64,000 nucleotides of DNA from Symbiodinium natans (taxonomy: Eukaryota > Sar > Dinophyceae > Suessiales > Symbiodiniaceae): positions 186,001 through 250,000 of the forward strand of contig CAJNDS010002139.1 in assembly GCA_905221605.1 (NCBI GenBank), written 5' to 3'. The notes below the pieces were generated by a model. It saw only the letters and a list, made by a program, of their open reading frames with translations, did not search any database and was not told the origin of the DNA. Every line of letters begins with the position of its first letter. Position 1 is the stretch's first letter. A program made the translations under genes and the position numbers. Positions 1-15,770 of the stretch are shown piece by piece.

Positions 1-1950
1 ATTTTACGGTCCACAGAGGGAGCAAAAAGACCCCTAGAGACGTATGAGACTTGGGTGAAGTTCAAGAGGCAACAGGGATCATCATGGGTCGCACGGGGAG
101 TTCAGCAGGTTCTCAATGGCATCAAAATATCTGAAGCAGCTTCGAAGATCCAGATCAGAAAGTTTGGGGAAGGCTTTCGGTGAACAGACAAGCACAAGGG
201 AAGCAGTCAGGAGTTGTTGATGGACATTTGATTGTTTGGGGTTCAGGCCCAGGGCTTGGCGTAAGGTTCTTTGAGTCCTGCCGGTTCAGATCCAACTACA
301 TCGATTGGAAACAACCTGAAACAGCACAGGCTGCATCTTGTGCATGACATGCGCATTGAAACTAGCACAGAGGGTGTGCGCAGACGTGGGTGAGCCGTGG
401 CCAAAGGTTAGTACAAGAACCCAGCCCGCTGAAGCAAGTGCCCAAGCTCGCGGCATCTTTGCGCTGTCCAGGGCCTGGAGATCGGCCTCGCTGCAAATTT
501 GGAGGCTTTCGAAACAGCAAATCACGAAGCACAAGTCGCCCCTGTCCTCTCTCCACCATTTGGGCTCTCAAGCCGTTGATTCAGGGAATTCTAAGTTGCA
601 TGATACTATCAATGTGCTGACTCATGTCTTCAAGCATGTGCGAGCTAAGCTCTTAAAGGTCCTTTCGACTCCAAAAATCCTCAATCGCCTCGAACCACAC
701 TAAAGACTCGAAGCCCCCAAGCTGACATCTCTGAGAAGCCCAACCACGGAACCCCAAATCCTGGTAGACACCGTGACAAGACCCCACACACACACACACA
801 AAAAAAAAAAAAACACGCACCTTGAAGTAGTGCAGCAGCTTCAGGGCGGTGAGGTCCCCCTGCACCCAAACAGGGCATCTCGAACATGTGCTCAAAACAC
901 TTTAGGGAAGTCGAATTGAGCGCGTGACAGGCTGACAGACCAGCCCAAAACGCTGCAATACTGAAAGCTTCATCTGAGAGAAGCAAAAGAGCGGCCCCTA
1001 AGCCCCGAACCCCCCAAAAAAAACATTGACACCCCTGGCTTGACTAAACAAACAGCAACTTTGCGCCCGAAGCCCTACATCATGATAAGTCGTGAAGTCT
1101 ACAAGCTCCAACACCAAATTCCAATTCAGCAGCCTTGTAAGCTGCCCAGTGCGCCACAGAACAGCCGTTCTTGTCGCCTTCGGCCCAGGGACAGATTCCA
1201 GGAATTTGTGGAACAAGGCTTCGGGTTTGGGTACTCGGGTCTGCCAAGGCTCTCGGGTCAGTGGCACGGCTAAGGATTTATGACTCTGGGGCCTAGCGAT
1301 TCGTGACTAGCGAAGAACCGACCTTTCGCATTCGCAAAAGTGGATTCCGGCTCAGTGTCCCGGAGTCGTTCTTTCAGCGGTGGACCCTTCATTGGCTAAA
1401 CTCTATGACGCACGTTCCGGCCATGTCACAGCCAGGCCCTTTTCAATTTGAAGATAAGGTCGGATGCATATGCGCATACTGGTATATCTGACATTAGCTA
1501 TTCGCGTCTAGGGCCCGGGCTGTCCGCCATCATCTGAGCCTGAAGGTCGCGACCCCGATGCATCAAGAGAAGCATGCTGGGGTAGGACCTGAGTGGAGTG
1601 CCAAGTTTTGTTTGGGTGGTGTTTTGGGGGGCACTGGGAAGAGGGGCAGAGGACATTGGGCTGGGCTGGGTGTGGCGGGGAATAGTGCATGGGGGGGGCT
1701 CAGGGTATGATCTCGTGCACATCCGCGCATGTGCAAGTTGTGTGCCATGAGCCACGCCCAAGAGTGAACTATTTTCTCCTGCCTACTCTACTCATGCCAC
1801 ACTTTACCTGCATGCATACAGCAAGATCCAGCGGGCCGCTAGAGGATCTACGGAATGGGCATGAACAGCATGCTTGGGAAGAGCATAGTGGGAGAGAGAG
1901 CGAGTTTGAGAGAGAGAGAGAGAGAGAGTCTGTTCAAAATGCGAGAACCC
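1..1950. other. No supported gene
   Basis: Only short overlapping frames without family resemblance. A (CA)n plus poly-A tract is at 785-812 and a GAGAGA tract at 1891-1930. Exons of the ankyrin gene may extend here but were not recognised. Confidence 0.5.
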
Positions 1951-1989
1951 AGGACCTCAACTTGCACAATCCTCCGTGCTGTTCACATT

Positions 1990-3260
1990 TGCCCCGGCCC
2001 CAAAGCGACCAAGAATGCCCAAAGCCTTCACCGAGTCAAGGCACCGGTGCTGCACGGCGATGGTCAGCGGGGTGGCGCCAAGGGAGTCCTTGCAAGCGAT
2101 CGAGGCCTGGCAGTCGCAGTTGGAGGTTTCGGAAGGGTTTGGGATGCCTTCCGTGCCAGAGCCAATTGCGTCCAGGGCCACGGGCTTGAGGAATCCTCTC
2201 GAAGCATATCCCGATGTACCCCGATGTACCCAAATGACACGAAGCTTGTGATGAACCTTGTGATTATAAACTTATCTTCATGAACTCATCGACTGCAGAG
2301 GGAGGATCCCTTTGCATTGAGAAGCCGTAGCGGCGTTGGATAGATGAGCCTACAAGCAAATGCCAGAATGCCCCAGCAAATCCTCACAAGCTTTCCGGGC
2401 CTTGTTGTCAAGGAGCTGCCGCGCCACAGAGACGTGGCCCCGGAGAACAGCCCACCTTGGAGCACTTCTGCCACTGTAAGCAGCTGCCAGCTGTAAGGAC
2501 TGCGTTCAGGGTGAGGAAACAGGTGCTGGGAGCATGCCGTGGGACACCCGGAGCTTGGCAAGGAGGCCAAGGTCAAAGATCTTCATGCCAAGGCGGCCAA
2601 GGCGCATTAACGGCGTCTGCCTGTTGTTGGCACATGCATCCACCTGAGTCGCATCGGGTCAGGCCCGTAGACGATTCGATCTAGGATCCTTGCTCTGGGA
2701 TGCGAAACGGTGCAAGCCATGTCCACTGTGCAACCCGCGAGTAGAGATATGACGTTTTAAGTGCTTCGGGAAACTGCGGGGCATTGAGGGCACATATCTC
2801 GCTGAGCGTTCAGCCTGAAGGCCGTGCTCAAGAACTGACTGCGCGAAGTCCTGGGTCAGGTCGTTCGGTGGCCATCTGGTTGAGAAGGCGGGCTTAAAAG
2901 ACCAGGGGCTGAGCCTTGAAAAATGGGGCACTGTAACGAAGTTTAGGGCCAAAAGGTCCTACCCCTAATCCGCAGATACCCGAAACCCTAAACCGAGTGA
3001 AGACCCACGAAGCTCTCTTCGGAATCGCGCTGGCCCAAGATCCCAAAACAACCCCAGAACAGGACAGAGACACTCGGCTTGAACCGGAAGAGACTGCCGA
3101 GAACATCTCCCAGCTCGAAGCCGACCCCTCAAGAAGACCCCAAAAACTGCGTGCAACCGCACGAAATGCCCCCTCCCCCTACTTCCTTTTGGCCAACCAG
3201 GGCGGCCCAGTGCAAAAGGCTGTGGCCGTCCTTTCGCAAAGCATGGTACGAAGCGTGGAG
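1990..3260 (-). CDS. Ankyrin-repeat protein gene, partial, several exons
   Basis: Three minus-strand segments carry ankyrin repeats in transcript order. About 3255-3183 reads KDGHSLLHWAALVGQKE and ends at a GTAGGG donor. About 2476-2360 reads GRSAPRWAVLRGHVSVARQL then LDNKARKACEDLL. From 2106 (acceptor CCAG) to about 1990 reads DSLGATPLTIAVQHRCLDSV followed by GAGANVN. The G-x-T-P-L-x-x-A, GH-x-x-V-A and LL turns fit the 33-residue repeat, though several consensus residues are lost (APR for ALH; the last repeat lacks a clean LL). Ankyrin repeats are protein-binding scaffolds and are very common in dinoflagellates. The 5' and 3' ends and the partner domain are not visible. Some decay is possible. 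Confidence 0.5.
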
Positions 3261-3269
3261 TGCATGCCG

Positions 3270-6200
3270 CTGGCTTCTTAAAGGTAATCGGAGGCTGCGA
3301 AGGGCTGTGGGATTTGGGGCTTTGGCAGTCTGCTCTTGAGCTGTTCGGAGAGCGTGTGGGCTTAACCCCCTCCCCTGGATCTTCCAATTTCGCGAAGCCC
3401 TTAAATCCTTGACAGCTACACAGTTGTTCGGCCCTTGTGAACCTGCTAGCCTCTGGCTCTGGCTGAAACAAAAACATGGGTTCAAGAAAAGCGACAACTT
3501 GTCCTCAAAGCTTGCAGGTCCCGCAAACAAAATGAACCGGCTCACAAAGTGGCTCGCTTTATGTTGACATGAGCATGCGTACTGCTGGTGCTGGTGCGCC
3601 ATGGCCATCCCCCATCGTATGGACGGACTTCAAGATGTACGAAGACCGTGGCCAGTTGTGTGTTACTCTTGATTCAGTCTGACCAAAGCAGCAAAAACCC
3701 GCATCCACTCCATTGCCAGGTGAGATATTTGCTTCACGGCTCTCAACCTCCTAGGCACTTCGGGCAACATCCTTGCCTCATCGACGGCAGCCCACATTTC
3801 TGGATGAGCCTGGCCAAAATATCGGACGAAATGGCGCAGGGTTGCGAACTAGCTATTGTCTCATGTACGAAGGCTGCTTGCACGCCCAAATCCGAAACTT
3901 CTACAGGTCGAGCCAACCCTTGACGCCAATGAACCCAAGACACCACCATCTACGGTTCTTTCTGCCTCGAACATATGTACTTGTAGTAAGAGAGTGGAGA
4001 AGACAGAGGAGCAACACGCGCGCCAGTGATCGCCCATCCCGAAGATCTGACCACAGCCTGCCTCAAGCATGCCAAGAGCTTGATCCCAGTTCTGCTGCCT
4101 CAGAGACTTGAAAATCATCACAATGCCCGTCTTTGTTGTCATGAGCTGGCTGTCAGAACACGACAGGACCACTGCCTCGAATTTACAGTAAGTCAAGGGA
4201 ACGCAGCTGCAAGCGCGCAGTTTTGCCACCAGTTTGCCGTGGGGAGCGTCATTATGGGCCAGAAGATACCATAACATCATCGACCCCAAAAGGGCTCATG
4301 GTTTGGATCAGCCAGCTTTAGACACCCAAGCAGCTCCCCTAGCCGTCTAACCCAGAACCGAATGATTGCCCATGCGCAGCTCATTTCGAGAATCACGCGG
4401 AATACGATCCCAATCCTCAAACTTGTACATTCAAAGGCGTCCAAGATCGAAAACTCACACAGCATCCCATCAGGGCGCGGGCCGGGCAAGCATGAAGAGT
4501 TCCTGAACCGGCGGGCCCTCGGATGCGACAAGCCCTGATTTAGAGGGCCTAGAGTCTAGGACTTTATAAGCTCCAGCGCGCCAAAAAGAAAAGGGCACAC
4601 GTAGTACACGGGACCTCTGGGGCCTCACGGCCTCACTTCCACTCTGAGGACTTTAGGGACTTTAGGGCTCGCCTCGTTCTCCGGCTGAACCTCCTTGAAA
4701 CTCATGGGACCTGTCTCGGAACCTTTCTGGGATCCCCTACGACCCTCCGTTTGCTGCCGTCTTAAAGTCTTGACAGTCAAGCTTCACTTGGCAACAAAGC
4801 ACACGAGCACAGACTGACAACGAGTGCGCCGAAGGTTTTGCACCGTCTGCTGATACTGCAAGCCTTTACTGCTGGCCAAGGCAGGGTTCCGGCATCTTTT
4901 CCGATTCTACATCCCGACCGACTGGAAACTCCAAGGTGCGCCGCTTGTGCCGAAGGCGTGCGCGTCACGCAAGCGTTTACGGCGTAGACTTTATGGCTTA
5001 CAGTGCAAAAACAAGGCTCGGTAAGTAGGCGTTTTAGGTTCCCTTACGTCCCAACTCGCCATCGTCCCCGAAAGCCCTCGAAGCCATGTGCTTGATCTGG
5101 AGTTTTTGAGCCAGGGCACGGGGCCGAAATTTAAAGGCTACTCAGTGCCCCATAATATGGGGTCCCACTGAGTAGCCAGCCAAATAAAACATCAAAAGCC
5201 GAAAAGTCCCAAAGTCCACAAAGCGAATTTTCGGACTTGCAAGCCTTTGAAGTGATGACTTCTGAAATTCTAGGCCTCTCACAAGTGACCTTCTCAGACT
5301 GGGCTTTTGAGTGGAGCCTATTGCCTATTTCGAATATTGACAGGGCGAAAGGTATGCTATGAGCGTGCCTACCGATGTTTCCAAGAGCCACACGCACAGG
5401 GATTATGACGATTATCCTGAAATAAACGCATATACATGTATACACGATACTTTCTTTCTTTTTTTGCGATAGAGTCGAAATGCGACGCGCGCCTAGCAAA
5501 TGAATTCAGGTGAAACACCCGCCGAAGAGAGGTGGCGGTCCCCTCAAGATAAGCCTCCACTGACTTCCCGATGACTATGCACACAGTCTAAAAGTCCTTT
5601 GCAGCATACATATATTAATAACTGTATATGTACCGTCCTTATCTGAACACCCAAAGAGCCTGAAGCTCTAGCTCCTGAAGCTCACAGCCCCAAACAAGGA
5701 GCCTGCGGCTCAATCTGCGGTGGAGCTGGGTCAGCCTGCGGATGCTCTGGTTTCCAACTCACCCACAATTGCAGAATGGGTTTGCGTAGTGAGGCCACGA
5801 ACCCTCTGAAGAGTGCTGGTCCTGATACGAGCAAACGATGAGTTCTGTTTGCCACAAAGGCAGTCCGGATACTACGGGACCAACACGGAGGACAGGGTAA
5901 CAGCCCTGACCAAGTCCACGTTGGATCTGGTACGTATTGCAGACGGCGCTGTATCCCACACATCCAAGAGATCCCAAAACCACGAAACTCTAAGCTGTCC
6001 AAACCTGTCTGGGCCCTGACTCCTTCGGGAGCGTGATCCGTCTGGCCTGGGTGCGTGGCTGCTCGTCCACGGAGCCTGCACCAGGTGTGCACAAGGTTTT
6101 CAACCTGACACACGCCCAGCTAACTGCTGGAATGAACACGCCGAACAAGCCACATCTCGCCCGAAGACCCAGGCCGTGCCACTTCGGGCTTCGTGCCTTC

Positions 6201-9200
6201 CACTTCGGCGTGCTTCTGCGCTTCGCCGGCGGGCGCTGCCTGCAGGGGAGCCGGTTGCAAGGCCTGGGGCCTAAGAGCCTAAGGGCCTAAGAGCCCATTT
6301 TCGGCGACCGCTTCGACCTCAAAGTTCGTATCATCCTCGACCTACGAAACCCCAAACTTCAACCTGTGATGCAGAGCCACCTCTTCTTCGTAATCTGCAC
6401 TCGCCATGTTGCGAAAGCACGGAGTGCCAGGCCAACAAGGAGGTGCAATCCAGGCTAGTAACCAGCTTTCTTTCAGGTCAAGCTTAAAGATCAAGCCGCC
6501 TCGTGCGATTAGGAGACCCGCAACCCCATATCCACAAATCATTTGTCCTCAACCCGTCAGAAGTCCAGCTCGCAGGTGAGAGATGGTATGAATTTCTGCT
6601 GCTCGTCTGGTAGCGGTGTGCTTTCGGAGCAGTGTGGTTCATTGCCGCAATACATGTCTACTGTTGCTAGGTGCAAGCGTTAGCTGGGCGAGCCAAGAGC
6701 CGCGGGTGTGAGTGCTTCAGGAACCCCAAGCCTTACAGACCACAGGATGTCGACAACGTCGGGAAAGGTTGGAACTGCACCCGCAGCATGCCGGCGAAAG
6801 CCTAAACTTTAAAAGCTGCAACACACGAGCTTATTCAAGCTGCTGCTCCTGAACATGCTCTGACAACTTCTTGCGCCCGAATGCACTTGCCTCTGTTGTA
6901 TGGAATTGAGGAAGCCTACAGTCACAGGGCCGAAAGATCTGAATTCGGGATCCATAAGCAGCAGGCTCGCAATCTAAACCCCTCAGCCCGAAACCCCAGC
7001 TGGCAGCAACTTCTTTTGCTTGCATTCGGACGGACGCAGTTCGATTGACCAGGAATTTTCGTGCAGCAAAAGCCACTGAAAGAGTCTCAAAACGCAGAAG
7101 CACGATGCCTGACCAGCCTGCTTTTCATGGAGCCGCCTGAAAGCCGAAGGAAGAACTTGAACCGAAAACCTGAACTGGCGCGGCTGCAGGCACCTGCGCG
7201 ATTGCCCATCCCTCTCTGCGGGGAAGCCCCTTCACTGAGCTCTACGGGGGAAATCTCTTCTTGACACTCAGAGGCCTGGTCTACAGAGGTCTACAGAGTC
7301 CACAGCTTTTTTCGGCGTAGCTTCTCAGGTTACAGCGGGCCTCGAGCCCATGGCTCTGGGAAGTGTTTGGGTGCTCGGCCCGTGCTTTAGGGGTGCAGTA
7401 AGAGGAAGCTCAAGGGCAGATGGTTGGCAGAGCAGCCCCAAAAGTAACAAGATCGACGCCTGCAAATCATACAACACCAAGGGCCTATGATTCTCAGGGT
7501 GGTCTGCGGCTGCTAGAGTTTAGGGTCTGTAGTCTGTACATGTACTCTATAGGACGGTACACCGTCAAAGAAGAGACTCCCTACACCGGCTACACCGGCC
7601 ACTTGTGGACCGACGGACATCCCGGGAAAAAGATCACAGGGGCCGCCCGCTGCTGTTCTGATCAGCAGCGGGCCGGTCCTGTATTGGTGCCTTTTTTTGG
7701 GAAGCCCATTCATTGGGGGGGTGCATCCCTCAAATGCAGGTCCTCAACTACGAAAATCATTCCTGAAACCCTGAAATACATCGAGATGAGAACCCTGATA
7801 TGGATGCAGCCCCCTCTAAACGTGTCCGAGGTACTGGCTTCTTGTTGCAGCCGCTCTTGGGCTGAGCCTCCTCCGACTTGAACAAAATAAGTTGAAACTC
7901 CGACCCAAACCTTCACGACACAACACTGACCTTGATCTCGGCGCTTTAGACTTCTAAGTATCACATCTCACAACACCCAGAATCCCCACAGCCAAGGAGG
8001 ACGAGACACTAAAGCTGCCAAGAACCAGCTCCGAAGAAGCTCAGCGTGACCATCCTTGGAATCGGTGATTTATAGGGTGTCTGCTCAGGCTTCAACGTTG
8101 AAGTTTGGGCTTCAAATCCTTCAGATTTCCCGTTCAGACATTTTCAGACGGGAGGCGGGGACCTGTGTCAGGGTTACATGGGAACTTTTGATCGCCGAAC
8201 TAGGTTTAGAGGCCCAGAGCATGGAACACTTGTCTGCTCGGCGCAACATGGTCTAAGCTCCTCTGACGAGGTCACATGCACTTGCATCCTAGATCTCTTC
8301 ACCGAACAATGTCAGCGCTAAGTTGCACGACCCTCTGGGCCGACTTTTCCCTACCGTGGTGTCATCTTTGCTGGACTTTCCGGATTGCTTCCGCAGAGGG
8401 GAAGGAAGAGGGTCTGGGCCTTGGGTTTTCGACCGAGCTGTAGCCTCTGGAGCTCCCAAGTCACGCCCAGGAGCAGGAGGGAAAGCCAAACGCCAGGGCC
8501 GTTGAAAGACACACCTGAAAGCGGAGCACCGTCGCCTAAAGGTTCCTAAAGTCCTCGAAAAACTCACATAAGGCGGGGATGATTTCACTTAAAGTTTGCC
8601 TAGACCTTGCGATTCAAGGTCTTCCTTGTTGCGCCCCTTGTCTTATTTTGGGGGACGCAACCACAACCTGCATAGTCATGGAAGGTTGCACACTGTCGAT
8701 GTCGAACCTAGTACAACTACCTGGTGCACGCCCACACAAGAGGAGCAGCCAGTAGGAAGCCGACGCACCTCTCCCAAACTGTAACTGCGCAACCTGAATC
8801 GGCCCCAGAAGAGCAACAACAGGCTCCACAGTCCCTCCGTGTTGAGGCCCGAATCGCCTGCCAAAAATAGAAGAAAGCAACCCAAACTCCTGAACACTTG
8901 CTCTGCAAGCCCAGGGCTGCGGCTGACACGAGGCGCGTGCTCTCGTCGAAAGGCTAGACCCTGTGAGGGAGTGAAGAACAGAAGAACACATCCATCGAAA
9001 GACTCGCTAAAAGCACGTGAATACGCACAGTACTGGTCCGAGATGTTCTGAGCTCGCAGAGTAAAAACAAATTCAGAAGGGGAAAGTCCCCCACAAGCTT
9101 CTATCAGACATTGTTGTACATCATGTGACTACCCATGATCATACATAATATGAAACAAGCCCTGAACTCCCGTGGTCCTCCATGGGCTCCTCAATGGGCT

Positions 9201-9570
9201 CCGTCTGCGCTCCACGAAGCCTTGGTAGGGGCTCTGAGGATTCGCTTGGCCACTTGGGGATGGGGCATCGGCTTCAGGGTTTTGGGGACTTTGGGAGCTT
9301 CTTCTGCTTCTAGGTTGCAGGGAGTATGGAGTGTCTGGGGTCAGGGTGCTGTAAGGGGTCGGCTGGCTGTTTAAGGTTTCGCCTTGTGCTGTAATAAGGA
9401 TCAAGGATGTGCATTTCGGGTTCTAAGGTTCGGGGCTGTTCATCTACAGGGTGGGGTCCGGCCTGGGGCCACGTTGCTTGCCGGGGTTCTTGAAAACTGA
9501 GGTGGAGGGGGTTCGGTGCTGTTACTGGAATGGCTGGATCCCAGACTCAGGCAAAGCCGAGTCCCGCTCC
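3270..9570. other. No supported gene
   Basis: Long non-coding-looking stretch with scattered TTTAGGG/CCTAAA-like words. The longest frame (7420-7881 plus) has no recognisable motif or splice pattern. Small unrecognised exons cannot be excluded. Confidence 0.5.
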
Positions 9571-9572
9571 TC

Positions 9573-11165
9573 ATCTTTAATTCGAGCAGCCGCGTAGCTG
9601 CCTCCCCTTGTTCTCGCCCGCTCCATGAGCATGCAGCTGGCTGACTGTCAGCCTCCTGCGTAGGGCTTAGAGGCTTAGAGCACAGGATGCGTTTGCCTGA
9701 TGGGTCAAGCTTCTGAGAGTCGGCATTCTGAGTACTGTGTTATGTCGGCCCAAGACCACTCCAAGATGACGCCCGAAGGCACTCCGACGCAACTCCAAAA
9801 GCACCCCCAGACCAGACTTCAAGCACTCCACGGGGCGAGCATGCTCACAGGACCAGGACCGAGCGAGAGCACCATCTCGAACACCGCGAAATACAAATCT
9901 ACTTGGAGCGGAAACACGAAGCGAAGCCGTCCAAGAGCCCGAGAGAGGGGAAAGTTCAGGAAAGTGCCTTGCAACGTTTTCGCGGTGCAGCGGAAACCTC
10001 TAACAGTGAACGGGACCTAGGCGAGGGCGCACGTTGTCACGTCAGGCGGCGCATTGTTTTTTACCATGAAAAACTGCGACAAAGCCCGGATGCCTCAACC
10101 AAATCCTCCCTACCCTGAATTTTGGAAGTGTTGCCACAGTGATTGGGAATTGAACACCCAGCCTATGACCTAGCAAAGGCAGTCGCTGACTATGCCAGCT
10201 CTCCTTTAATCTCCCCTTTCTCATCTTCAATTTTCAATTCGAGCAGCCGTGTCTTGTTCTCGCCCACTCCACCGGCTTGAGCATGCATTTGGCTGACAAA
10301 TAGCCTGCAGCAGCATATTGGGTTCTTGTCAAGCCTGCAAAATTGACTTGGACACCCCAGCCCATGATCTCGGAAGCGGGCCCTTAAACGAGATCATCAC
10401 TTCGATCATCCCCACCCTCAGCTACCCGATGTGGGAACCATCCTGCGCCGCTTCAGACAGGTAATTTCGGATACTTCCCCGCAGGCTTCTGCGGGGCACT
10501 CGCCAAGGGTACTCGCCAAGACCTTCTGCGGGATTCTCTAGGGGGCGGCCAGAGTTTCTGGGGGTGGGCACTTCAGGAACACTCTCTGTGCTTCTCTGGG
10601 TGGGTTGACGGATACGCGGCAGGACTCTCCGTGGGCTTCTCTGGGACCGGGCCAGGAGACTGGGCGGGGCACCGAGGAGGCCAGAAAAAGGGTCTCAGAA
10701 TGCTTAACCGCCCCACACCGAGGGTGGGAACAACAACTGACAAAGACGATTGCTGACCACCATGCCAGTTCTCATCAAATCTGCACTTATCCGTCTTCAA
10801 TTCGAGCAGCTGCGTCTTGTTCTCGCCCAGTCCACTGACTTGGGCATCCATTTGGCCGACAATCAGCCTGCAGCAACAGCTGTGTAGGATTTAGAGCACC
10901 GGTTGTGAGCGCGCCCGTGCTCGTGCGTGCGTGCGTGCGAGTCTACACGCGCTTGCAAATCGTTTATTGTCAAGCCTGCAAGTATGACCTGAGCACACGC
11001 CACGAGTACCTATAATCCCACGGTACCACCTGAAACCTGCGTATCAACTAAATGGAAAAGAAGGGAATTCGAACGATGTCCGCTCTCACTCCACTTTCAC
11101 ATTCGAGCAGCCAAGTCTTGTTGCTCGTGCCATGCATTTGCTCGACAAACTGCCTGACAGTGGAG
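9573..11165 (-). repeat. Four-copy degenerate exon-like repeat array
   Basis: Four related segments on the minus strand start after a CAG acceptor-like trinucleotide at 11153, 10867, 10304 and 9655. They read in one frame: RLIVGQMDAQVSGLGENKTQ, RLFVSQMHAQAGGVGENKTR, RLTVSQLHAHGAGENK and RQFVEQMHGTSNKT. Each is followed by a version of LLELK. Two copies continue with a matching E-(S/N)-W-H segment, and stretches around TGTCAAGCCTGCAA (10326, 10969) are also shared, so the repeated unit is longer than the core. Spacings are uneven (about 850, 650 and 560 if ordered by core, with the 11.1-kb copy only 300 away). Conservation at codon level suggests duplicated exons of one gene or a dispersed element that once coded. 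No family was recognised. Confidence 0.55.
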
Positions 11166-11169
11166 GCAC

Positions 11170-13670
11170 GCTCTCCGAAGTTAAGGTTTAGGAATTAGGG
11201 GTTTCAGCCCATGAGGCTACCATTGATGCGACGGCCAAAGGGGACACGTGAGCAAGCTACTCAGAATTCGAAGCTAATCCTCATCTCAAGAGCCTGAAGC
11301 CAAACATGCTTCAACCCAAGAGCAATGAAACCACACTTCTAAAACTAATCTCAGGGAAGGTGCCTGGCCTGAACCTCGCCAACTCTCGTGGCGTCAGCAA
11401 ATGGTCCGTGATTCGAAGGTAGGTCAAAGAGTGAAGATCCGCCTGCAGGGTGTAGATTGTCATCATTTAGCAGCTGATAGTTTTTGGGATGCGTTTGGGG
11501 GTGGAGATGGTTCAGAAAGGAGTGTTGGGCTTGGGGTGGGGGATCTGGAGCGTGATGGCATTGATTTGGGGACCTCGATGTGGCCGTCTCGAGGGGTTTA
11601 AGATGAACCAAAGGACACTGCGCCAGTCAGCGTTATGGCACCACGTCCCATGATGGATCATTTTGCTCAACTCAGGCTTACATGGCTTGGAAGGGACCTC
11701 AAGATTCGCGTGCCTTGTAGGACAGCATCTGCTCGTAGGCTCGCGTGTCATAGCCTTGTCTATGCACATGCGCTGCATGGTGCACTCCAATCAGGCCCAC
11801 CAAGATCTTGAGCACAGAAAGCTTGTGCTTGCAGGTGCAAGGTGCACTGTCCTCCGAACGTCACAGCTCCAAACTCATCTTTGCAAGCATCTCCGAAACC
11901 AACGCAGTGGGCCCTGGCTAATCCATGAAGCATTTACGAATCCAAACTACACCCCCGACCCGCCGCCACAACCCCTCGATAAGGTCTGACTCTAGAGGGC
12001 ATCTAGGTTCTTTAGCCTGATGCGGTCCACGACTTGCTTCTGTATGGCAAACATGTGATCCTGTGCCATGAGGCCGAAAGCTTGCTTATGAGTCCATGCT
12101 TTGCACCCTAAACCCTGCATGAGCCCTGAACCTGAGCCCATGTGACAGCCTCCAAGCCCTAGGCCTCAAGGCCTAACCCCAACGGCCCAACAGCTCCCCA
12201 AGCGGGTGGCGCTGCAAGGCATTCTCGCCCGCGAAGGCGATGTTGGCCTCACCGGCGGCCTGGGAGGTTTTGGATTTAGGGTTGAGGGTTGAAGGAAATC
12301 TCCTCAGCTGTCATGTAGAGCAGCTTGAAACCTTCGTGTACAGCGCTCAGGCTATGGTCCCCAGCTAAGTAGGGCGGGTTCCTCAAGGTTTAGCGGGCTT
12401 GGGGGACGTAGGGATTCTTGAATTCCACGGCCTCAGGTTCAGAAACCAAACAAATATATTTACTTCCCTCATCCCGCAGGATGGCATTTGGGATTGAACC
12501 CATGTGAGTGCTTCCCCGAAACCATCTCAAGCCCCATGCGACTTTCCTAGAGCCTTACCTCAACCCACCTCTAAAAATGCAGCCGACGCAGGAGCTCCCA
12601 GCATCCCTCCGAGCTCCCCCGAGACTTTCGGGGGGGGGGGGGGCGCCTTGATCACCTGCGCAACCAGCTCCTGAGGCCTGGATCCTGCCGAGGCCGGCTG
12701 CTCGGAGTCTCGCCTGAGGTCTCAAGGCTTTGGTGGTTTTAGGGCTCTGTAGGGCTTCTTTTTGTAGCCTCCAAGACCTTTTTTGAAACCTTCCAAGGCC
12801 TTCGGAAGTTTAGGAATTTGGGGGTTCAGGGCTGTGGGGCAGAGGGCTTGGGAGGCCTCTGCAGGTGGAGAGGGTATTTTCGTGTGGCAGGCGCGCGCGC
12901 GCGCGCCCCCAGGGCTCGCATTTACCGGCAGACTGGTCAGGGTCTGACGTTATGGCTGCTTACCCCGATTCAACCCTCCACCAGTTCTAGATTAATGTTT
13001 GCGGATCATTGAAGTCCTCAGAGCGCTTTTTCTGCTGTCGCTCTTGAAGCTGGCCCAAATCGTGAGCCTGTGAGATTCTATGCCTCTGCAAGATTTTAAC
13101 TCCCAGAAAACAGTCATCCCAACTCTGGTTCAACGCAAATCACGGAAAGCAATACATGTCAAAGCCTGAAAAACATAATCCCTCGCTCCTTCCTGGCCAG
13201 GCACATTTCCAAGCAGGTGAAGTCCAAGACTCTGGCACCCGACTCCCGAAGCACCTTGCAAGGGATTTGGGTTGAACAGGGTTGCCAACGGTTGCCACGG
13301 TCGAACTGACAATGTGGCTGCATTGCACTGCGCGTGGGGAAAGCAGCAAATCTTGAACCCTAAATCCACCACTGGTGGTGTGAGCTGAAAAGAAATTCGG
13401 AAGGGTATCAAGGTCTGTTCGTAGGACGGTCCTTTCATGGTGTCAAGTACTCTACTGTGCCCATAGACCCGCCGGTAACCCACCCAACCCCCGAAAATGT
13501 GGGTCATTGGCAAGTGGTGTGGCTTAGCAACCTAGTCAAGTCCCAAACTTCCGAGAGCTCCGCATGGAGTCACGCTAATGATCGGAACAATCTGGTTCGG
13601 CAGCTGTCGGTTGCGTTTTACGGAGAGCTCTGAAGCCCGGGATCCTGGCTGGTAACCCTGAAGCAAGCAA
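11170..13670. other. No supported gene
   Basis: Contains a poly-G run at about 12630 and an alternating GC run at 12893-12906. No family motif was found in any frame. Confidence 0.5.
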
Positions 13671-13677
13671 CAGAGAC

Positions 13678-13742
13678 CTGAGCGCCGCTCCTCCGCAATC
13701 TCCAGGTACGCATTGCGCCCGTTGGTGTTGTAGTAGCCTGGG
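13678..13742 (-). CDS. Candidate exon, unknown protein
   Basis: A 65-nt open segment between a CGGCGCAG acceptor and a GTCTCT donor reads PGYYNTNGRNAYLEIAEERR. Composition is typical of soluble protein, and the frame stays open well beyond on both sides. No family is recognised and no flanking exon was found, so this is a lone exon candidate. Confidence 0.35.
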
Positions 13743-13749
13743 CTGCGCC

Positions 13750-15765
<2,016 letters not shown>

Positions 15766-15770
15766 GGCAC

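Noticed and set aside
2560-2600. KIFDLGLLAKLR on the minus strand, similar to a kinase DFG loop
   Set aside because: DLG instead of DFG, no catalytic loop upstream, and a repeated GCCTTGGC background.
10142-10205. tRNA-like A box (TGGCATAGTCAG) and B box (GTTCAATTC) on the minus strand, suggesting a tRNA gene or SINE head
   Set aside because: No cloverleaf can be folded, and the same stretch aligns in frame with the other copies of the exon-like repeat, so the boxes are probably chance.
12478-12515. GGGTTCAATCCC on the minus strand resembling a tRNA T-arm
   Set aside because: The five-pair stem does not form and no acceptor or anticodon arm is present.
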